From positions 62,001 to 126,000 of the forward strand of contig JAYJMR010000066.1 in the NCBI GenBank assembly GCA_037074705.1: DNA of 64,000 bases, read 5' to 3'. This stretch comes from Zhengitettix transpicula. Its lineage: Eukaryota > Arthropoda > Insecta > Orthoptera > Tetrigidae. Shown one piece after another: positions 38,764-52,422 of the stretch. The notes beneath the pieces are model-generated. The model worked only from the letters and a program-made list of their open reading frames with translations, did no database searches and was not told where the DNA came from. Position numbers and translations under genes: made by a program. How positions within the stretch are numbered: the first letter of the stretch is position 1; every line of letters starts with the position of its first letter.

Positions 38764-41275
38764 ACGAATCATTTATTATGAAATAAGACTTTGTTATTTG
38801 AAGATTCTTGGTTGGTGAAATTCCAAACTTGTCGTCGAAACGTCGAAATATTGGGATATATTAATTAATATTAATAGATTAAGATTTTAGAAGTGCAGGT
38901 TTGAGTAATTTTTATAAAGAACGAATCATTTATTATGAAATAAGACTTTGTTATTTATAGTTTCTTGGTTGGTGAAATTCCTAACTTGTTGCCGAAACGT
39001 CGAAATATTGCGATATATTAATTAATATTAATAGATTAAGATTTTAGAAGTGCAGGTTTGAGTAATTTTAATAAAGAACGAATCATTTATTATGAAATAA
39101 GACTTTGTTATTTGAAGATTCTTGGTTGGTGAAATTCCAAACTTGTCGTCGAAACGTCGAAATATTGGGATATATTAATTAATATTAATAGATTAAGATT
39201 TTAGAAGTGCAGGTTTGAGTAATTTTTATAAAGAACGAATCATTTATTATGAAATAAGACTTTGTTATTTGAAGATTCTTGGTTAGTGAAATTCCAAACT
39301 TGTCGTCGAAACGTCGAAATATTGGGATATATTAATTAATATTAATAGATTAAGATTTTAGAAGTGCAGGTTTGAGTAATTTTTATAAAGAACAAATCAT
39401 TTATTATGAAATAAGACTTTGTTATTTGAAGATTCTTGGTTGGTGAAATTCCAAACTTGTCGTCGAAACGTCGAAATATTGGGATATATTAATTAATATT
39501 AATAGATTAAGATTTTAGAAGTGCTGGTATGAGTAATTTTTATAAAGAACGAGTCATTTATTATGAAATAAGACTTTGTTATTTGAAGATTCTTGGTTGG
39601 TGAAATTCCAAACTTGTCGTCGAAACGTCGAAATATTGGGATATATTAATTAATATTAATTGTTTAAGATTTTAGAAGTGCTGGTTTGAGTAATTTTTAT
39701 AAAGAACGAGTCATTTATTATGAAATAAGACTTTGTTATTTGAAGATTCTTGGTTGGTGAAATTCCAAACTTGTCGTCGAAACGTCGAAATATTACGATA
39801 TATTAATTAATATTAATAGATTAAGATTTTAGAAGTGCTGGTATGAGTAATTTTTATAAAGAACGAGTCATTTATTATGAAATAAGACTTTGTTATTTGA
39901 AGATTCTTGGTTGGTGAAATTCCAAACTTGTCGTCGAAACGTCGAAATATTGGGATATATTAATTAATATTAATAGATTAAGATTTTAGAAGTGCAGGTT
40001 TGAGTAATTTTTATAAAGAACGAATCATTTATTATGAAATAAGACTTTGTTATTTGAAGATTCTTGGTTGGTGAAATTCCAAACTTGTCGTCGAAACGTC
40101 GAAATATTGGGATATATTAATTAATATTAATAGATTAAGATTTTAGAAGTGCAGGTTTGAGTAATTTTTATAAAGAACGAATCATTTATTATGAAATAAG
40201 ACTTTGTTATTTATAGTTTCTTGGTTGGTGAAATTCCTAACTTGTTGCCGAAACGTCGAAATATTGCGATATATTAATTAATATTAATAGATTAAGATTT
40301 TAGAAGTGCAGGTTTGAGTAATTTTAATAAAGAACGAATCATTTATTATGAAATAAGACTTTGTTATTTGAAGATTCTTGGTTGGTGAAATTCCAAACTT
40401 GTCGTCGAAACGTCGAAATATTGGGATATATTAATTAATATTAATAGATTAAGATTTTAGAAGTGCAGGTTTGAGTAATTTTTATAAAGAACGAATCATT
40501 TATTATGAAATAAGACTTTGTTATTTGAAGATTCTTGGTTAGTGAAATTCCAAACTTGTCGTCGAAACGTCGAAATATTGGGATATATTAATTAATATTA
40601 ATAGATTAAGATTTTAGAAGTGCAGGTTTGAGTAATTTTTATAAAGAACAAATCATTTATTATGAAATAAGACTTTGTTATTTGAAGATTCTTGGTTGGT
40701 GAAATTCCAAACTTGTCGTCGAAACGTCGAAATATTGGGATATATTAATTAATATTAATAGATTAAGATTTTAGAAGTGCTGGTTTGAGTAATTTTTATA
40801 AAGAACGAATCATTTATTATGAAATAAGACTTTGTTATTTGAAGATTCTTGGTTGGTGAAATTCCAAACTTGTCGTCGAAACGTCGAAATATTGGGATAT
40901 ATTAATTAATATTAATTGTTTAAGATTTTAGAAGTGCTGGTTTGAGTAATTTTTATAAAGAACGAGTCATTTATTACGAAATAAGACTTTGTTATTTGAA
41001 GATTCTTGGTTGGTGAAATTCCAAACTTGTCGTCGAAACGTCGAAATATTACGATATATTAATTAATATTAATAGATTAAGATTTTAGAAGTGCTGGTAT
41101 GAGTAATTTTTATAAAGAACGAGTCATTTATTATGAAATAAGACTTTGTTATTTGAAGATTCTTGGTTGGTGAAATTCCAAACTTGTCGTCGAAACGTCG
41201 AAATATTGGGATATATTAATTAATATTAATTGTTTAAGATTTTAGAAGTGCTGGTTTGAGTAATTTTTATAAAGA
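38764..41275 (+). repeat. Octameric higher-order repeat, two copies of 1256 bp
   Basis: Copies 38764-40019 and 40020-41275 share seven of eight monomers in order. The key marker is a monomer with TTATTTATAGTTTC, TTCCTAAC, TTGCCG and ATTGCGATA (38951 and 40207), followed by TTTTAATAAAG, GGTTAGTG (39281 and 40537) and ACAAATC. Copy 2 overlaps the start of the large duplication, so duplications are nested. The marker monomer resembles the right-edge subfamily. Confidence 0.92.
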
Positions 41276-43316
41276 ACGAGTCATTTATTATGAAATAAGA
41301 CTTTGTTATTTGAAGATTCTTGGTTCGTGAAATTCCAAACTTGTCGTCGAAACGTCGAAATATTGGGATATATTAATTAATATTAATTGTTTAAGATTTT
41401 AGAAGTGCTGGTTTGAGTAATTTTTATAAAGAACGAGTCATTTATTATGAAATAAGACTTTGTTATTTGAAGATTCTTGGTTGGTGAAATTCCAAACTTG
41501 TCGTCGAAACGTCGAAATATTACGATATATTAATTAATATTAATAGATTAAGATTTTAGAAGTGCTGGTATGAGTAATTTTTATAAAGAACGAGTCATTT
41601 ATTATGAAATAAGACTTTGTTATTTGAAGATTCTTGGTTGGTGAAATTCCAAACTTGTCGTCGAAACGTCGAAATATTGGGATATATTAATTAATATTAA
41701 TTGTTTAAGATTTTAGAAGTGCTGGTTTGAGTAATTTTTATAAAGAACGAGTCATTTATTATGAAATAAGACTTTGTTATTTGAAGATTCTTGGTTGGTG
41801 AAATTCCAAACTTGTCGTCGAAACGTCGAAATATTGGGATATATTAATTAATATTAATTGTTTAAGATTTTAGAAGTGCTGGTTTGAGTAATTTTTATAA
41901 AGAACGAGTCATTTATTATGAAATAAGACTTTGTTATTTGAAGATTCTTGGTTGGTGAAATTCCAAACTTGTCGTCGAAACGTCGAAATATTGGGATATA
42001 TTAATTAATATTAATTGTTTAAGATTTTAGAAGTGCTGGTTTGAGTAGTTTTTATAAAGAACGAGTCATTTATTACGAAATAAGACTTTGTTATTTGAAG
42101 ATTCTTGGTTGGTGAAATTCCAAACTTGTCGTCGAAACGTCGAAATATTACGATATATTAATTAATATTAATAGATTAAGATTTTAGAAGTGCTGGTATG
42201 AGTAATTTTTATAAAGAACGAGTCATTTATTATGAAATAAGACTTTGTTATTTGAAGATTCTTGGTTGGTGAAATTCCAAACTTGTCGTCGAAACGTCGA
42301 AATATTGGGATATATTAATTAATATTAATTGTTTAAGATTTTAGAAGTGCTGGTTTGAGTAATTTTTATAAAGAACGAGTCATTTATTATGAAATAAGAC
42401 TTTGTTATTTGAAGATTCTTGGTTCGTGAAATTCCAAACTTGTCGTCGAAACGTCGAAATATTGGGATATATTAATTAATATTAATTGTTTAAGATTTTA
42501 GAAGTGCAGGTTTGAGTAATTTTTATAAAGAACGAGTCATTTATTATGAAATAAGACTTTGTTATTTGAAGATTCTTGGTTGGTGAAATTCCAAACTTGT
42601 CGTCGAAACGTCGAAATATTGGGATATATTAATTAATATTAATTGTTTAAGATTTTAGAAGTGCTGGTTTGAGTAATTTTTATAAAGAACGAGTCATTTA
42701 TTATGAAATAAGACTTTGTTATTTGAAGATTCTTGGTTGGTGAAATTCCAAACTTGTCGTCGAAACGTCGAAATATTACGATATATTAATTAATATTAAT
42801 AGATTAAGATTTTAGAAGTGCTGGTATGAGTAATTTTTATAAAGAACGAGTCATTTATTATGAAATAAGACTTTGTTATTTGAAGATTCTTGGTTGGTGA
42901 AATTCCAAACTTGTCGTCGAAACGTCGAAATATTGGGATATATTAATTAATATTAATAGATTAAGATTTTAGAAGTGCTGGTATGAGTAATTTTTATAAA
43001 GAACGAGTCATTTATTATGAAATAAGACTTTGTTATTTGAAGATTCTTGGTTGGTGAAATTCCAAACTTGTCGTCGAAACGTCGAAATATTGGGATATAT
43101 TAATTAATATTAATTGTTTAAGATTTTAGAAGTGCTGGTTTGAGTAATTTTTATAAAGAACGAGTCATTTATTATGAAATAAGACTTTGTTATTTAAAGA
43201 TTCTTGGTTGGTGAAATTCCAAACTTGTCGTCGAAACGTCGAAATATTACGATATATTAATTAATATTAATAGATTAAGATTTTAGAAGTGCTGGTATGA
43301 GTAATTTTTATAAAGA
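40334..43316 (+). repeat. Large segmental duplication, copy 2 (19 monomers, two-monomer insertion)
   Basis: It contains the same series as 35938-38606 plus two extra monomers at 42061-42374. That extra pair carries TATTACGAAAT and resembles 40962-41275 (offset 1099, seven monomers). The insertion therefore looks like a local copy made after or during the larger duplication. GGTTCGTG at 41322 and 42421 fits the same scheme. Confidence 0.88.
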
Positions 43317-46300
43317 ACGAGTCATTTATTATGAAATAAGACTTTGTTATTTGAAGATTCTTGGTTGGTGAAATTCCAAACTTGTCGTCGAAACGTCGAA
43401 ATATTGGGATATATTAATTAATATTAATTGTTTAAGATTTTAGAAGTGCTGGTTTGAGTAATTTTTATAAAGAACGAGTCATTTATTATGAAATAAGACT
43501 TTGTTATTTGAAGATTCTTGGTTGGTGAAATTCCAAACTTGTCGTCGAAACGTCGAAATATTGGGATATATTAATTAATATTAATTGTTTAAGATTTTAG
43601 AAGTGCTGGTTTGAGTAATTTTTATAAAGAACGAGTCATTTATTATGAAATAAGACTTTGTTATTTGAAGATTCTTGGTTGGTGAAATTCCAAACTTGTC
43701 GTCGAAACGTCGAAATATTGGGATATATTAATTAATATTAATAGATTAAGATTTTAGAAGTGCTGGTATGAGTAATTTTTATAAAGAACGAGTCATTTAT
43801 TATGAAATAAGACTTTGTTATTTGAAGATTCTTGGTTGGTGAAATTCCAAACTTGTCGTCGAAACGTCGAAATATTGGGATATATTAATTAATATTAATT
43901 GTTTAAGATTTTAGAAGTGCTGGTTTGAGTAATTTTTATAAAGAACGAGTCATTTATTATGAAATAAGACTTTGTTATTTGAAGATTCTTGGTTGGTGAA
44001 ATTCCAAACTTGTCGTCGAAACGTCGAAATATTACGATATATTAATTAATATTAATAGATTAAGATTTTAGAAGTGCTGGTATGAGTAATTTTTATAAAG
44101 AACGAGTCATTTATTATGAAATAAGACTTTGTTATTTGAAGATTCTTGGTTGGTGAAATTCCAAACTTGTCGTCGAAACGTCGAAATATTGGGATATATT
44201 AATTAACATTAATTGTTTAAGATTTTAGAAGTGCTGGTTTGAGTAATTTTTATAAAGAACGAGTCATTTATTATGAAATAAGACTTTGTTATTTGAAGAT
44301 TCTTGGTTGGTGAAATTCTAAACTTGTCGTCGAAACGTCGAAATATTGGGATATATTAATTAATATTAATAGATTAAGATTTTAGAAGTGCTGGTTTGAG
44401 TAATTTTTATAAAGAACGAGTCATTTATTATGAAATAAGACTTTGTTATTTGAAGATTCTTGGTTGGTGAAATTCCAAACTTGTCGTCGAAACGTCGAAA
44501 TATTACGATATATTAATTAATATTAATTGTTTAAGATTTTAGAAGTGCTGGTTTGAGTAATTTTTATAAAGAACGAGTCATTTATTATGAAATAAGACTT
44601 TGTTTTTTGAAGATTCTTGGTTGGTGAAATTCCAAACTTGTCGTCGAAACGTCGAAATATTGGGATATATTAATTAATATTAATAGATTAAGATTTTAGA
44701 AGTGCTGGTTTGAGTAATTTTTATAAAGAACGAGTCATTTATTATGAAATAAGACTTTGTTATTTGAAGATTCTTGGTTGGTGAAATTCCAAACTTGTCG
44801 TCGAAACGTCGAAATATTGGGATATATTAATTAATATTAATAGATTAAGATTTTAGAAGTGCTGGTTTGAGTAATTTTTATAAAGAACGAGTCATTTATT
44901 ATGAAATAAGACTTTGTTATTTGAAGATTTTTGGTTGGTGAAATTCCAAACTTGTCGTCGAAACGTCGAAATATTACGATATATTAATTAATATTAATAG
45001 ATTAAGATTTTAGAAGTGCTGGTTTGAGTAATTTTTATAAAGAACGAGTCATTTATTATGAAATAAGACTTTGTTTTTTGAAGATTATTGATTGGTGAAA
45101 TTCCAAACTTGTCGTCGAAACGTCGAAATATTGGGATATATTAATTAATATTAATAGATTAAGATTTTAGAAGTGCTGGTTTGAGTAATTTTTATAAAGA
45201 ACGAGTCATTTATTATGAAATAAGACTTTGTTATTTGAAGATTCTTGGTTAGTGAAATTCCAAACTTGTCGTCGAAACGTCGAAATATTGGGATATATTA
45301 ATTAATATTAATAGATTAAGATTTTAGAAGTGCAGGTTTGAGTAATTTTTATAAAGAACGAGTCATTTATTATGAAATAAGACTTTGTTATTTGAAGATT
45401 CTTGGTTGGTGAAATTCCAAACTTGTCGTCGAAACGTCGAAATATTGGGATATATTAATTAATATTAATAGATTAAGATTTTAGAAGTGCTGGTTTGAGT
45501 AATTTTTATAAAGAACGAGTCATTTATTATGAAATAAGACTTTGTTATTTGAAGATTCTTGGTTGGTGAAATTCCAAACTAGTCGTCGAAACGTCGAAAT
45601 ATTACGATATATTAATTAATATTAATAGATTAAGATTTTAGAAGTGCAGGTTTGAGTAATTTTTATAAAGAACGAGTCATTTATTATGAAATAAGACTTT
45701 GTTATTTGAAGATTCTTGGTTGGTGAAATTCCAAACTTGTCGTCGAAACGTCGAAATATTGGGATATATTAATTAATATTAATAGATTAAGATTTTAGAA
45801 GTGCTGGTTTGAGTAATTTTTATAAAGAACGAGTCATTTATTATGAAATAAGACTTTGTTATTTGAAGATTCTTGGTTGGTGAAATTCCAAACTTGTCGT
45901 CGAAACGTCGAAATATTGGGATATATTAATTAATATTATTAGATTAAGATTTTAGAAGTGCTGGTTTGAGTAATTTTTATAAAGAACGAGTCATTTATTA
46001 TGAAATAAGACTTTGTTATTTGAAGATTCTTGGTTGGTGAAATTCCAAACTTGTCGTCGAAACGTCGAAATGTTACGATATATTAATTAATATTAATAGA
46101 TTAAGATTTTAGAAGTGCTGGTTTGAGTAATTTTTATAAAGAACGAGTCATTTATTATGAAATAAGACTTTGTTATTTGAAGATTCTTGGTTGGTGAAAT
46201 TCCAAACTTGTCGTCGAAACGTCGAAATATTGGGATATATTAATTAATATTAATAGATTAAGATTTTAGAAGTGCTGGTTTGAGTAATTTTTATAAAGAA

Positions 46301-46927
46301 CGAGTCATTTATTATGAAATAAGACTTTGTTATTTGAAGATTCTTGGTTGGTGAAATTCCAAACTTGTCGTCGAAACGTCGAAATATTACGATATATTAA
46401 TTAATATTAATAGATTAAGATTTTAGAAGTGCAGGTTTGAGTAATTTTTATAAAGAACGAGTCATTTATTATGAAATAAGACTTTGTTATTTGAAGATTC
46501 TTGGTTGGTGAAATTCCAAACTTGTCGTCGAAACGTCGAAATATTACGATATATGAATTAATATTAATAGATTAAGATTTTAGAAGTGCAGGTTTGAGTA
46601 ATTTTTATAAAGAACGAGTCATTTATTATGAAATAAGACTTTGTTATTTGAAGATTCTTGGTTGGTGAAATTCCAAACTTGTCGTCGAAACGTCGAAATA
46701 TTACGATGTATTAATTAATATTAATGGATTAAGATTTTAGAAGTGCAGGTTTGAGTAATTTTTATAAAGAACGAATCATTTATTATGAAATAAGACTTTG
46801 TTATTTGAAGATTCTTGGTTGGTGAAATTCCAAACTTGTCGTCGAAACGTCGAAATATTATCATTTATTAATTTATATTAATAGTTTAAGATTTTAGAAG
46901 TGCTGGTTTGAGTAATTTTTATAAAGA

Positions 46928-47711
46928 ACGAGTCATTTATTATGAAATAAGACTATGTTATTTGAAGATTCTTGGTTGGTGAAATTCCAAACTTGTCGTC
47001 GAAACGTCGAAATATTGGGATATATTAATTAATATTAATTGTTTAAGATTTTAGAAGTGCTGGTTTGAGTAATTTTTATAAAGAACGAGTCATTTATTAT
47101 GAAATAAGACTTTGTTATTTGAAGATTCTTGGTTGGTGAAATTCCAAACTTGTCGTCGAAACGTCGAAATATTACGATATATTAATTAATATTAATTGTT
47201 TAAGATTTTAGAAGTGCTGGTTTGAGTAATTTTTATAAAGAACGAGTCATTTATTATGAAATAAGACTTTGTTATTTGAAGATTCTTGGTTGGTGAAATT
47301 CCAAACTTGTCGTCGAAACGTCGAAATATTACGATGTATTAATTAATATTAATGGATTAAGATTTTAGAAGTGCAGGTTTGAGTAATTTTTATAAAGAAC
47401 GAGTCATTTATTATGAAATAAGACTTTGTTATTTGAAGATTCTTGGTTGGTGAAATTCCAAACTTGTCGTCGAAACGTCGAAATATTACGATATATTAAT
47501 TAATATTAATTGTTTAAGATTTTAGAAGTGCTGGTCGAGTAATTTTTATAAAGAACGAGTCATTTATTATGAAATAAGACTTTGTTATTTGAAGATTCTT
47601 GGTTGGTGAAATTCCAAACTTGTCGTCGAAACGTCGAAATATTACGATATATTAATTAATATTAATAGATTAAGATTTTAGAAGTGCAGGTTTGAGTAAT
47701 TTTTATAAAGA
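46928..47711 (+). repeat. Five-monomer duplicated tract, copy 1
   Basis: Order: G with ACTATGTTATT and ATTG; C with ATTG; ACGATGTATT with ATGG (47331); C with ATTG; C with ATAG. The same order is found at 52423-53207, 5495 bp or 35 monomers away. This copy has a private one-base deletion in the fourth monomer. Confidence 0.88.
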
Positions 47712-48810
47712 ACGAGTCATTTATTATGAAATAAGACTTTGTTATTTGAAGATTCTTGGTTGGTGAAATTCCAAACTTGTCGTCGAAACGTCGAAATATT
47801 ACGATGTATTAATTAATATTAATGGATTAAGATTTTAGAAGTGCAGGTTTGAGTAATTTTTATAAAGAACGAGTCATTTATTATGAAATAAGACTTTGTT
47901 ATTTGAAGATTCTTGGTTGGTGAAATTCCAAACTTGTCGTCGAAACGTCGAAATATTGGGATATATTAATTAATATTAATAGATTAAGATTTTAGAAGTG
48001 CTGGTTTGAGTAATTTTTATAAAGAACGAGTCATTTATTATGAAATAAGACTTTGTTATTTGAAGATTCTTGGTTGGTGAAATTCCAAACTTGTCGTCGA
48101 AACGTCGAAATATTACGATATATTAATTAATATTAATAGATTAAGATTTTAGAAGTGCAGGTTTGAGTAATTTTTATAAAGAACGAGTCATTTATTATGA
48201 AATAAGACTTTGTTATTTGAAGATTCTTGGTTGGTGAAATTCCAAACTTGTCGTCGAAACGTCGAAATATTACGATATATGAATTAATATTAATTGTTTA
48301 AGATTTTAGAAGTGCTGGTTTGAGTAATTTTTATAAAGAACGAGTCATTTATTATGAAATAAGACTTTGTTATTTGAAGATTCTTGGTTGGTGAAATTCC
48401 AAACTTGTCGTCGAAACGTCGAAATATTACGATATATTAAGTAATATTAATGGATTAAGATTTTAGAAGTGCAGGTTTGAGTAATTTTTATAAAGAACGA
48501 GTCATTTATTATGAAATAAGACTTTGTTATTTGAAGATTCTTGGTTGGTGAAATTCCAAACTTGTCGTCGAAACGTCGAAATATTACGATATATTAATTA
48601 ATATTATTGGATTAAGATTTTAGAAGTGCAGGTTTGAGTAATTTTTATAAAGAACGAGTCATTTATTATGAAATAAGACTTTGTTATTTGAAGATTCTTG
48701 GTTGGTGAAATTCCAAACTTGTCGTCGAAACGTCGAAATATTACGATATATTAATTAATATTATTGGATTAAGATTTTAGAAGTGCAGGTTTGAGTAATT
48801 TTTATAAAGA

Positions 48811-49752
48811 ACGAGTCATTTATTATGAAATAAGACTTTGTTATTTGAAGATTCTTGGTTGGTGAAATTCCAAACTTGTCGTCGAAACGTCGAAATATTA
48901 CGATATATTAATTAATATTAATAGATTAAGATTTTAGAAGTGCAGGTTTGAGTAATTTTTATAAAGAACGAGTCATTTATTATGAAATAAGACTTTGTTA
49001 TTTGAAGATTCTTGGTTGGTGAAATTCCAAACTTGTCGTCGAAACGTCGAAATATTACGATATATTAATTAATATTATTGGATTAAGATTTTAGAAGTGC
49101 AGGTTTGAGTAATTTTTATAAAGAACGAGTCATTTATTATGAAATAAGACTTTGTTATTTGAAGATTCTTGGTTGGTGAAATTCCAAACTTGTCGTCGAA
49201 ACGTCGAAATATTACTATATATTAATTAATATTAATAGATTAAGATTTTAGAAGTGCAGGTTTGAGTAATTTTTATAAAGAAAGAGTCATTTATTATGAA
49301 ATAAGACTTTGTTATTTGAAGATTCTTGGTTGGTGAAATTCCAAACTTGTCGTCGAAACGTCGAAATATTACGATATATTAATTAATATTAATAGATTAA
49401 GATTTTAGAAGTGCAGGTTTGACTAATTTTTATAAAGAACGAGTCATTTATTATGAAATAAGACTTTGTTATTTGAATATTCTTGGTTGGTGAAATTCCA
49501 AACTTGTCGTCGAAACGTCGAAATATTACGATATATTAATTAATATTAATGGATTAAGATTTTAGAAGTGCAGGTTTGAGTAATTTTTATAAAGAACGAG
49601 TCATTTATTATGAAATAAGACTTTGTTATTTGAAGATTCTTGTTTGGTGAAATTCCAAACTTGTCGTCGAAACGTCGAAATATTACGATATATTAATTAA
49701 TATTAATGGATTAAGATTTTAGAAGTGCAGGTTTGAGTAATTTTTATAAAGA
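48811..49752 (+). repeat. Six-monomer duplicated tract, copy 1
   Basis: It contains the rare AAAGAAAGAGTC junction (49281), GAATATTC (49475) and CTTGTTTGGTG (49641). It matches 51166-52108 in order at offset 2355-2356. The AAAGAAAGAG marker returns once more at 53992, another 2355 bp on, giving a 15-monomer spacing. Confidence 0.88.
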
Positions 49753-50066
49753 ACGAGTCATTTATTATGAAATAAGACTTTGTTATTTGAAGATTCTTGG
49801 TTGGTGAAATTCCAAACTTGTCGTCGAAACGTCGAAATATTACGATATATTAATTAATATTAATGGATTAAGATTTTAAAAGTGCAGGTTTGAGTAATTT
49901 TTATAAAGAACGAGTCATTTATTATGAAATAAGACTTTGTTATTTGAAGATTCTTGGTTGGTGAAATTCCAAACTTGTCGTCGAAACGTCGAAATATTAC
50001 GATATATTAATTAATATTAATAGATTAAGATTTTAGAAGTGCAGGTTTGACTAATTTTTATAAAGA

Positions 50067-51008
50067 ACGAGTCATTTATTATGAAATAAGACTTTGTTAT
50101 TTGAAGATTCTTGGTTGGTGAAATTCCAAACTTGTCGTCGAAACGTCGAAATATTACGATATATTAATTAATATTAATGGATTAAGATTTTAAAAGTGCA
50201 GGTTTGAGTAATTTTTATAAAGAACGAGTCATTTATTATGAAATAAGACTTTGTTATTTGAAGATTCTTGGTTGGTGAAATTCCAAACTTGTCGTCGAAA
50301 CGTCGAAATATTACGATATATTAATTAATATTAATAGATTAAGATTTTAGAAGTGCAGGTTTGACTAATTTTTATAAAGAACGAGTCATTTATTATGAAA
50401 TAAGACTTTGTTATTTGAAGATTCTTGGTTGGTGAAATTCCAAACTTGTCGTCGAAACGTCGAAATATTACGATATAATTATTAATATTAATGGATTAAG
50501 ATTTTAGAAGTGCAGGTTTGATTAATTTTTATAAACAACGAGTCATTTATTATGAAATAAGACTTTGTTATTTGAAGATTCTTGGTTGGTGAAATTCCAA
50601 ACTTGTCGTCGAAACGTCGAAATATTACGATATATTAATTAATATTAATAGATTAAGATTTTAGAAGTGCAGGTTTGACTAATTTTTATAAAGAACGAGT
50701 CATTTATTATGAAATAAGACTTTGATATTTGAAGATTCTTGGTTGGTGAAATTCCAAACTTGTCGTCGAAACGTCGAAATATTACGATATATTAATTAAT
50801 ATTAATGGATTAAGATTTTAAAAGTGCAGGTTTGAGTAATTTTTATAAACAACGAGTCATTTATTATGAAATAAGACTTTGTTATTTGAAGATTCTTGGT
50901 TGGTGAAATTCCAAACTTGTCGTCGAAACGTCGAAATATTACGATATATTAATTAATATTAATGGATTAAGATTTTAGAAGTGCAGGTTTGAGTAATTTT
51001 TATAAAGA
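50067..51008 (+). repeat. Six-monomer duplicated tract, first of a set
   Basis: Order: ATGG with TTTTAAAAG; ATAG-GAC; CGATATAATTATTAATATT with GATTAA; ATAG-GAC; ATGG-AAAAG with ATAAACAACG; ATGG-GAG. The same series lies at 55091-56032 (offset 5024, 32 monomers). Its first three monomers recur at 57603-58073. Confidence 0.88.
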
Positions 51009-51165
51009 ACGAGTCATTTATTATGAAATAAGACTTTGTTATTTGAAGATTCTTGGTTGGTGAAATTCCAAACTTGTCGTCGAAACGTCGAAATATTACG
51101 ATATATTAATTAATATTATTGGATTAAGATTTTAGAAGTGCAGGTTTGAGTAATTTTTATAAAGA

Positions 51166-52108
51166 ACGAGTCATTTATTATGAAATAAGACTTTGTTATT
51201 TGAAGATTCTTGGTTGGTGAAATTCCAAACTTGTCGTCGAAACGTCGAAATATTACGATATATTAATTAATATTAATAGATTAAGATTTTAGAAGTGCAG
51301 GTTTGAGTAATTTTTATAAAGAACGAGTCATTTATTATGAAATAAGACTTTGTTATTTGAAGATTCTTGGTTGGTGAAATTCCAAACTTGTCGTCGAAAC
51401 GTCGAAATATTACGATATATTAATTAATATTATTGGATTAAGATTTTAGAAGTGCAGGTTTTTAGTAATTTTTATAAAGAACGAGTCATTTATTATGAAA
51501 TAAGACTTTGTTATTTGAAGATTCTTGGTTGGTGAAATTCCAAACTTGTCGTCGAAACGTCGAAATATTACGATATATTAATTAATATTAATAGATTAAG
51601 ATTTTAGAAGTGCAGGTTTGAGTAATTTTTATAAAGAAAGAGTCATTTATTATGAAATAAGACTTTGTTATTTGAAGATTCTTGGTTGGTGAAATTCCAA
51701 ACTTGTCGTCGAAACGTCGAAATATTACGATATATTAATTAATATTAATAGATTAAGATTTTAGAAGTGCAGGTTTGACTAATTTTTATAAAGAACGAGT
51801 CATTTATTATGAAATAAGACTTTGTTATTTGAATATTCTTGGTTGGTGAAATTCCAAACTTGTCGTCGAAACGTCGAAATATTACGATATATTAATTAAT
51901 ATTAATGGATTAAGATTTTAGAAGTGCAGGTTTGAGTAATTTTTATAAAGAACGAGTCATTTATTATGAAATAAGACTTTGTTATTTGAAGATTCTTGTT
52001 TGGTGAAATTCCAAACTTGTCGTCGAAACGTCGAAATATTACGATATATTAATTAATATTAATGGATTAAGATTTTAGAAGTGCAGGTTTGAGTAATTTT
52101 TAAAAAGA
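51166..52108 (+). repeat. Six-monomer duplicated tract, copy 2
   Basis: It has the same markers as 48811-49752 (51637, 51831 and 51997). One monomer has a one-base gain in the tail (GGTTTTTAGTAA near 51461). The last monomer ends with TTAAAAAG, a junction otherwise typical of the 21-35 kb domains. Confidence 0.88.
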
Positions 52109-52422
52109 ACGAGTCATTTATTATGAAATAAGACTTTGTTATTTGAAGATTCTTGGTTGGTGAAATTCCAAACTTGTCGTCGAAACGTCGAAATATTACG
52201 ATATATTAATTAATATTAATAGATTAAGATTTTAGAAGTGCAGGTTTGACTAATTTTTATAAGGAACGAATCATTTATTATGAAATAAGACTTTGTTATT
52301 TGAAGATTCTTGGTTAGTGAAATTCCAAACTTGTCGTCGAAACGTCGAAATATTGGGATATATTAATTAATATTAATAGATTAAGATTTTAGAAGTGCTG
52401 GTTTGAGTAATTTTTATAAAGA

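Larger units (their letters stand above)
35624..46613 (+). repeat. G-class ATTGTTT domain with nested large duplications
   Basis: From 35624 most monomers are G class with AATATTAATTGTTTAAG and CTGG-GAG tails, interleaved with C class copies that carry CTGGTATGAG and G class copies with ATAGATT. ACGAATC starts mark a subset. Few indels are seen and almost all monomers are exactly 157 bp. From about 44.3 kb the ATTG tract and TATGAG tail fade, and plain AATATT-ATAGATT G and C copies prevail up to 46.6 kb. Confidence 0.87.
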
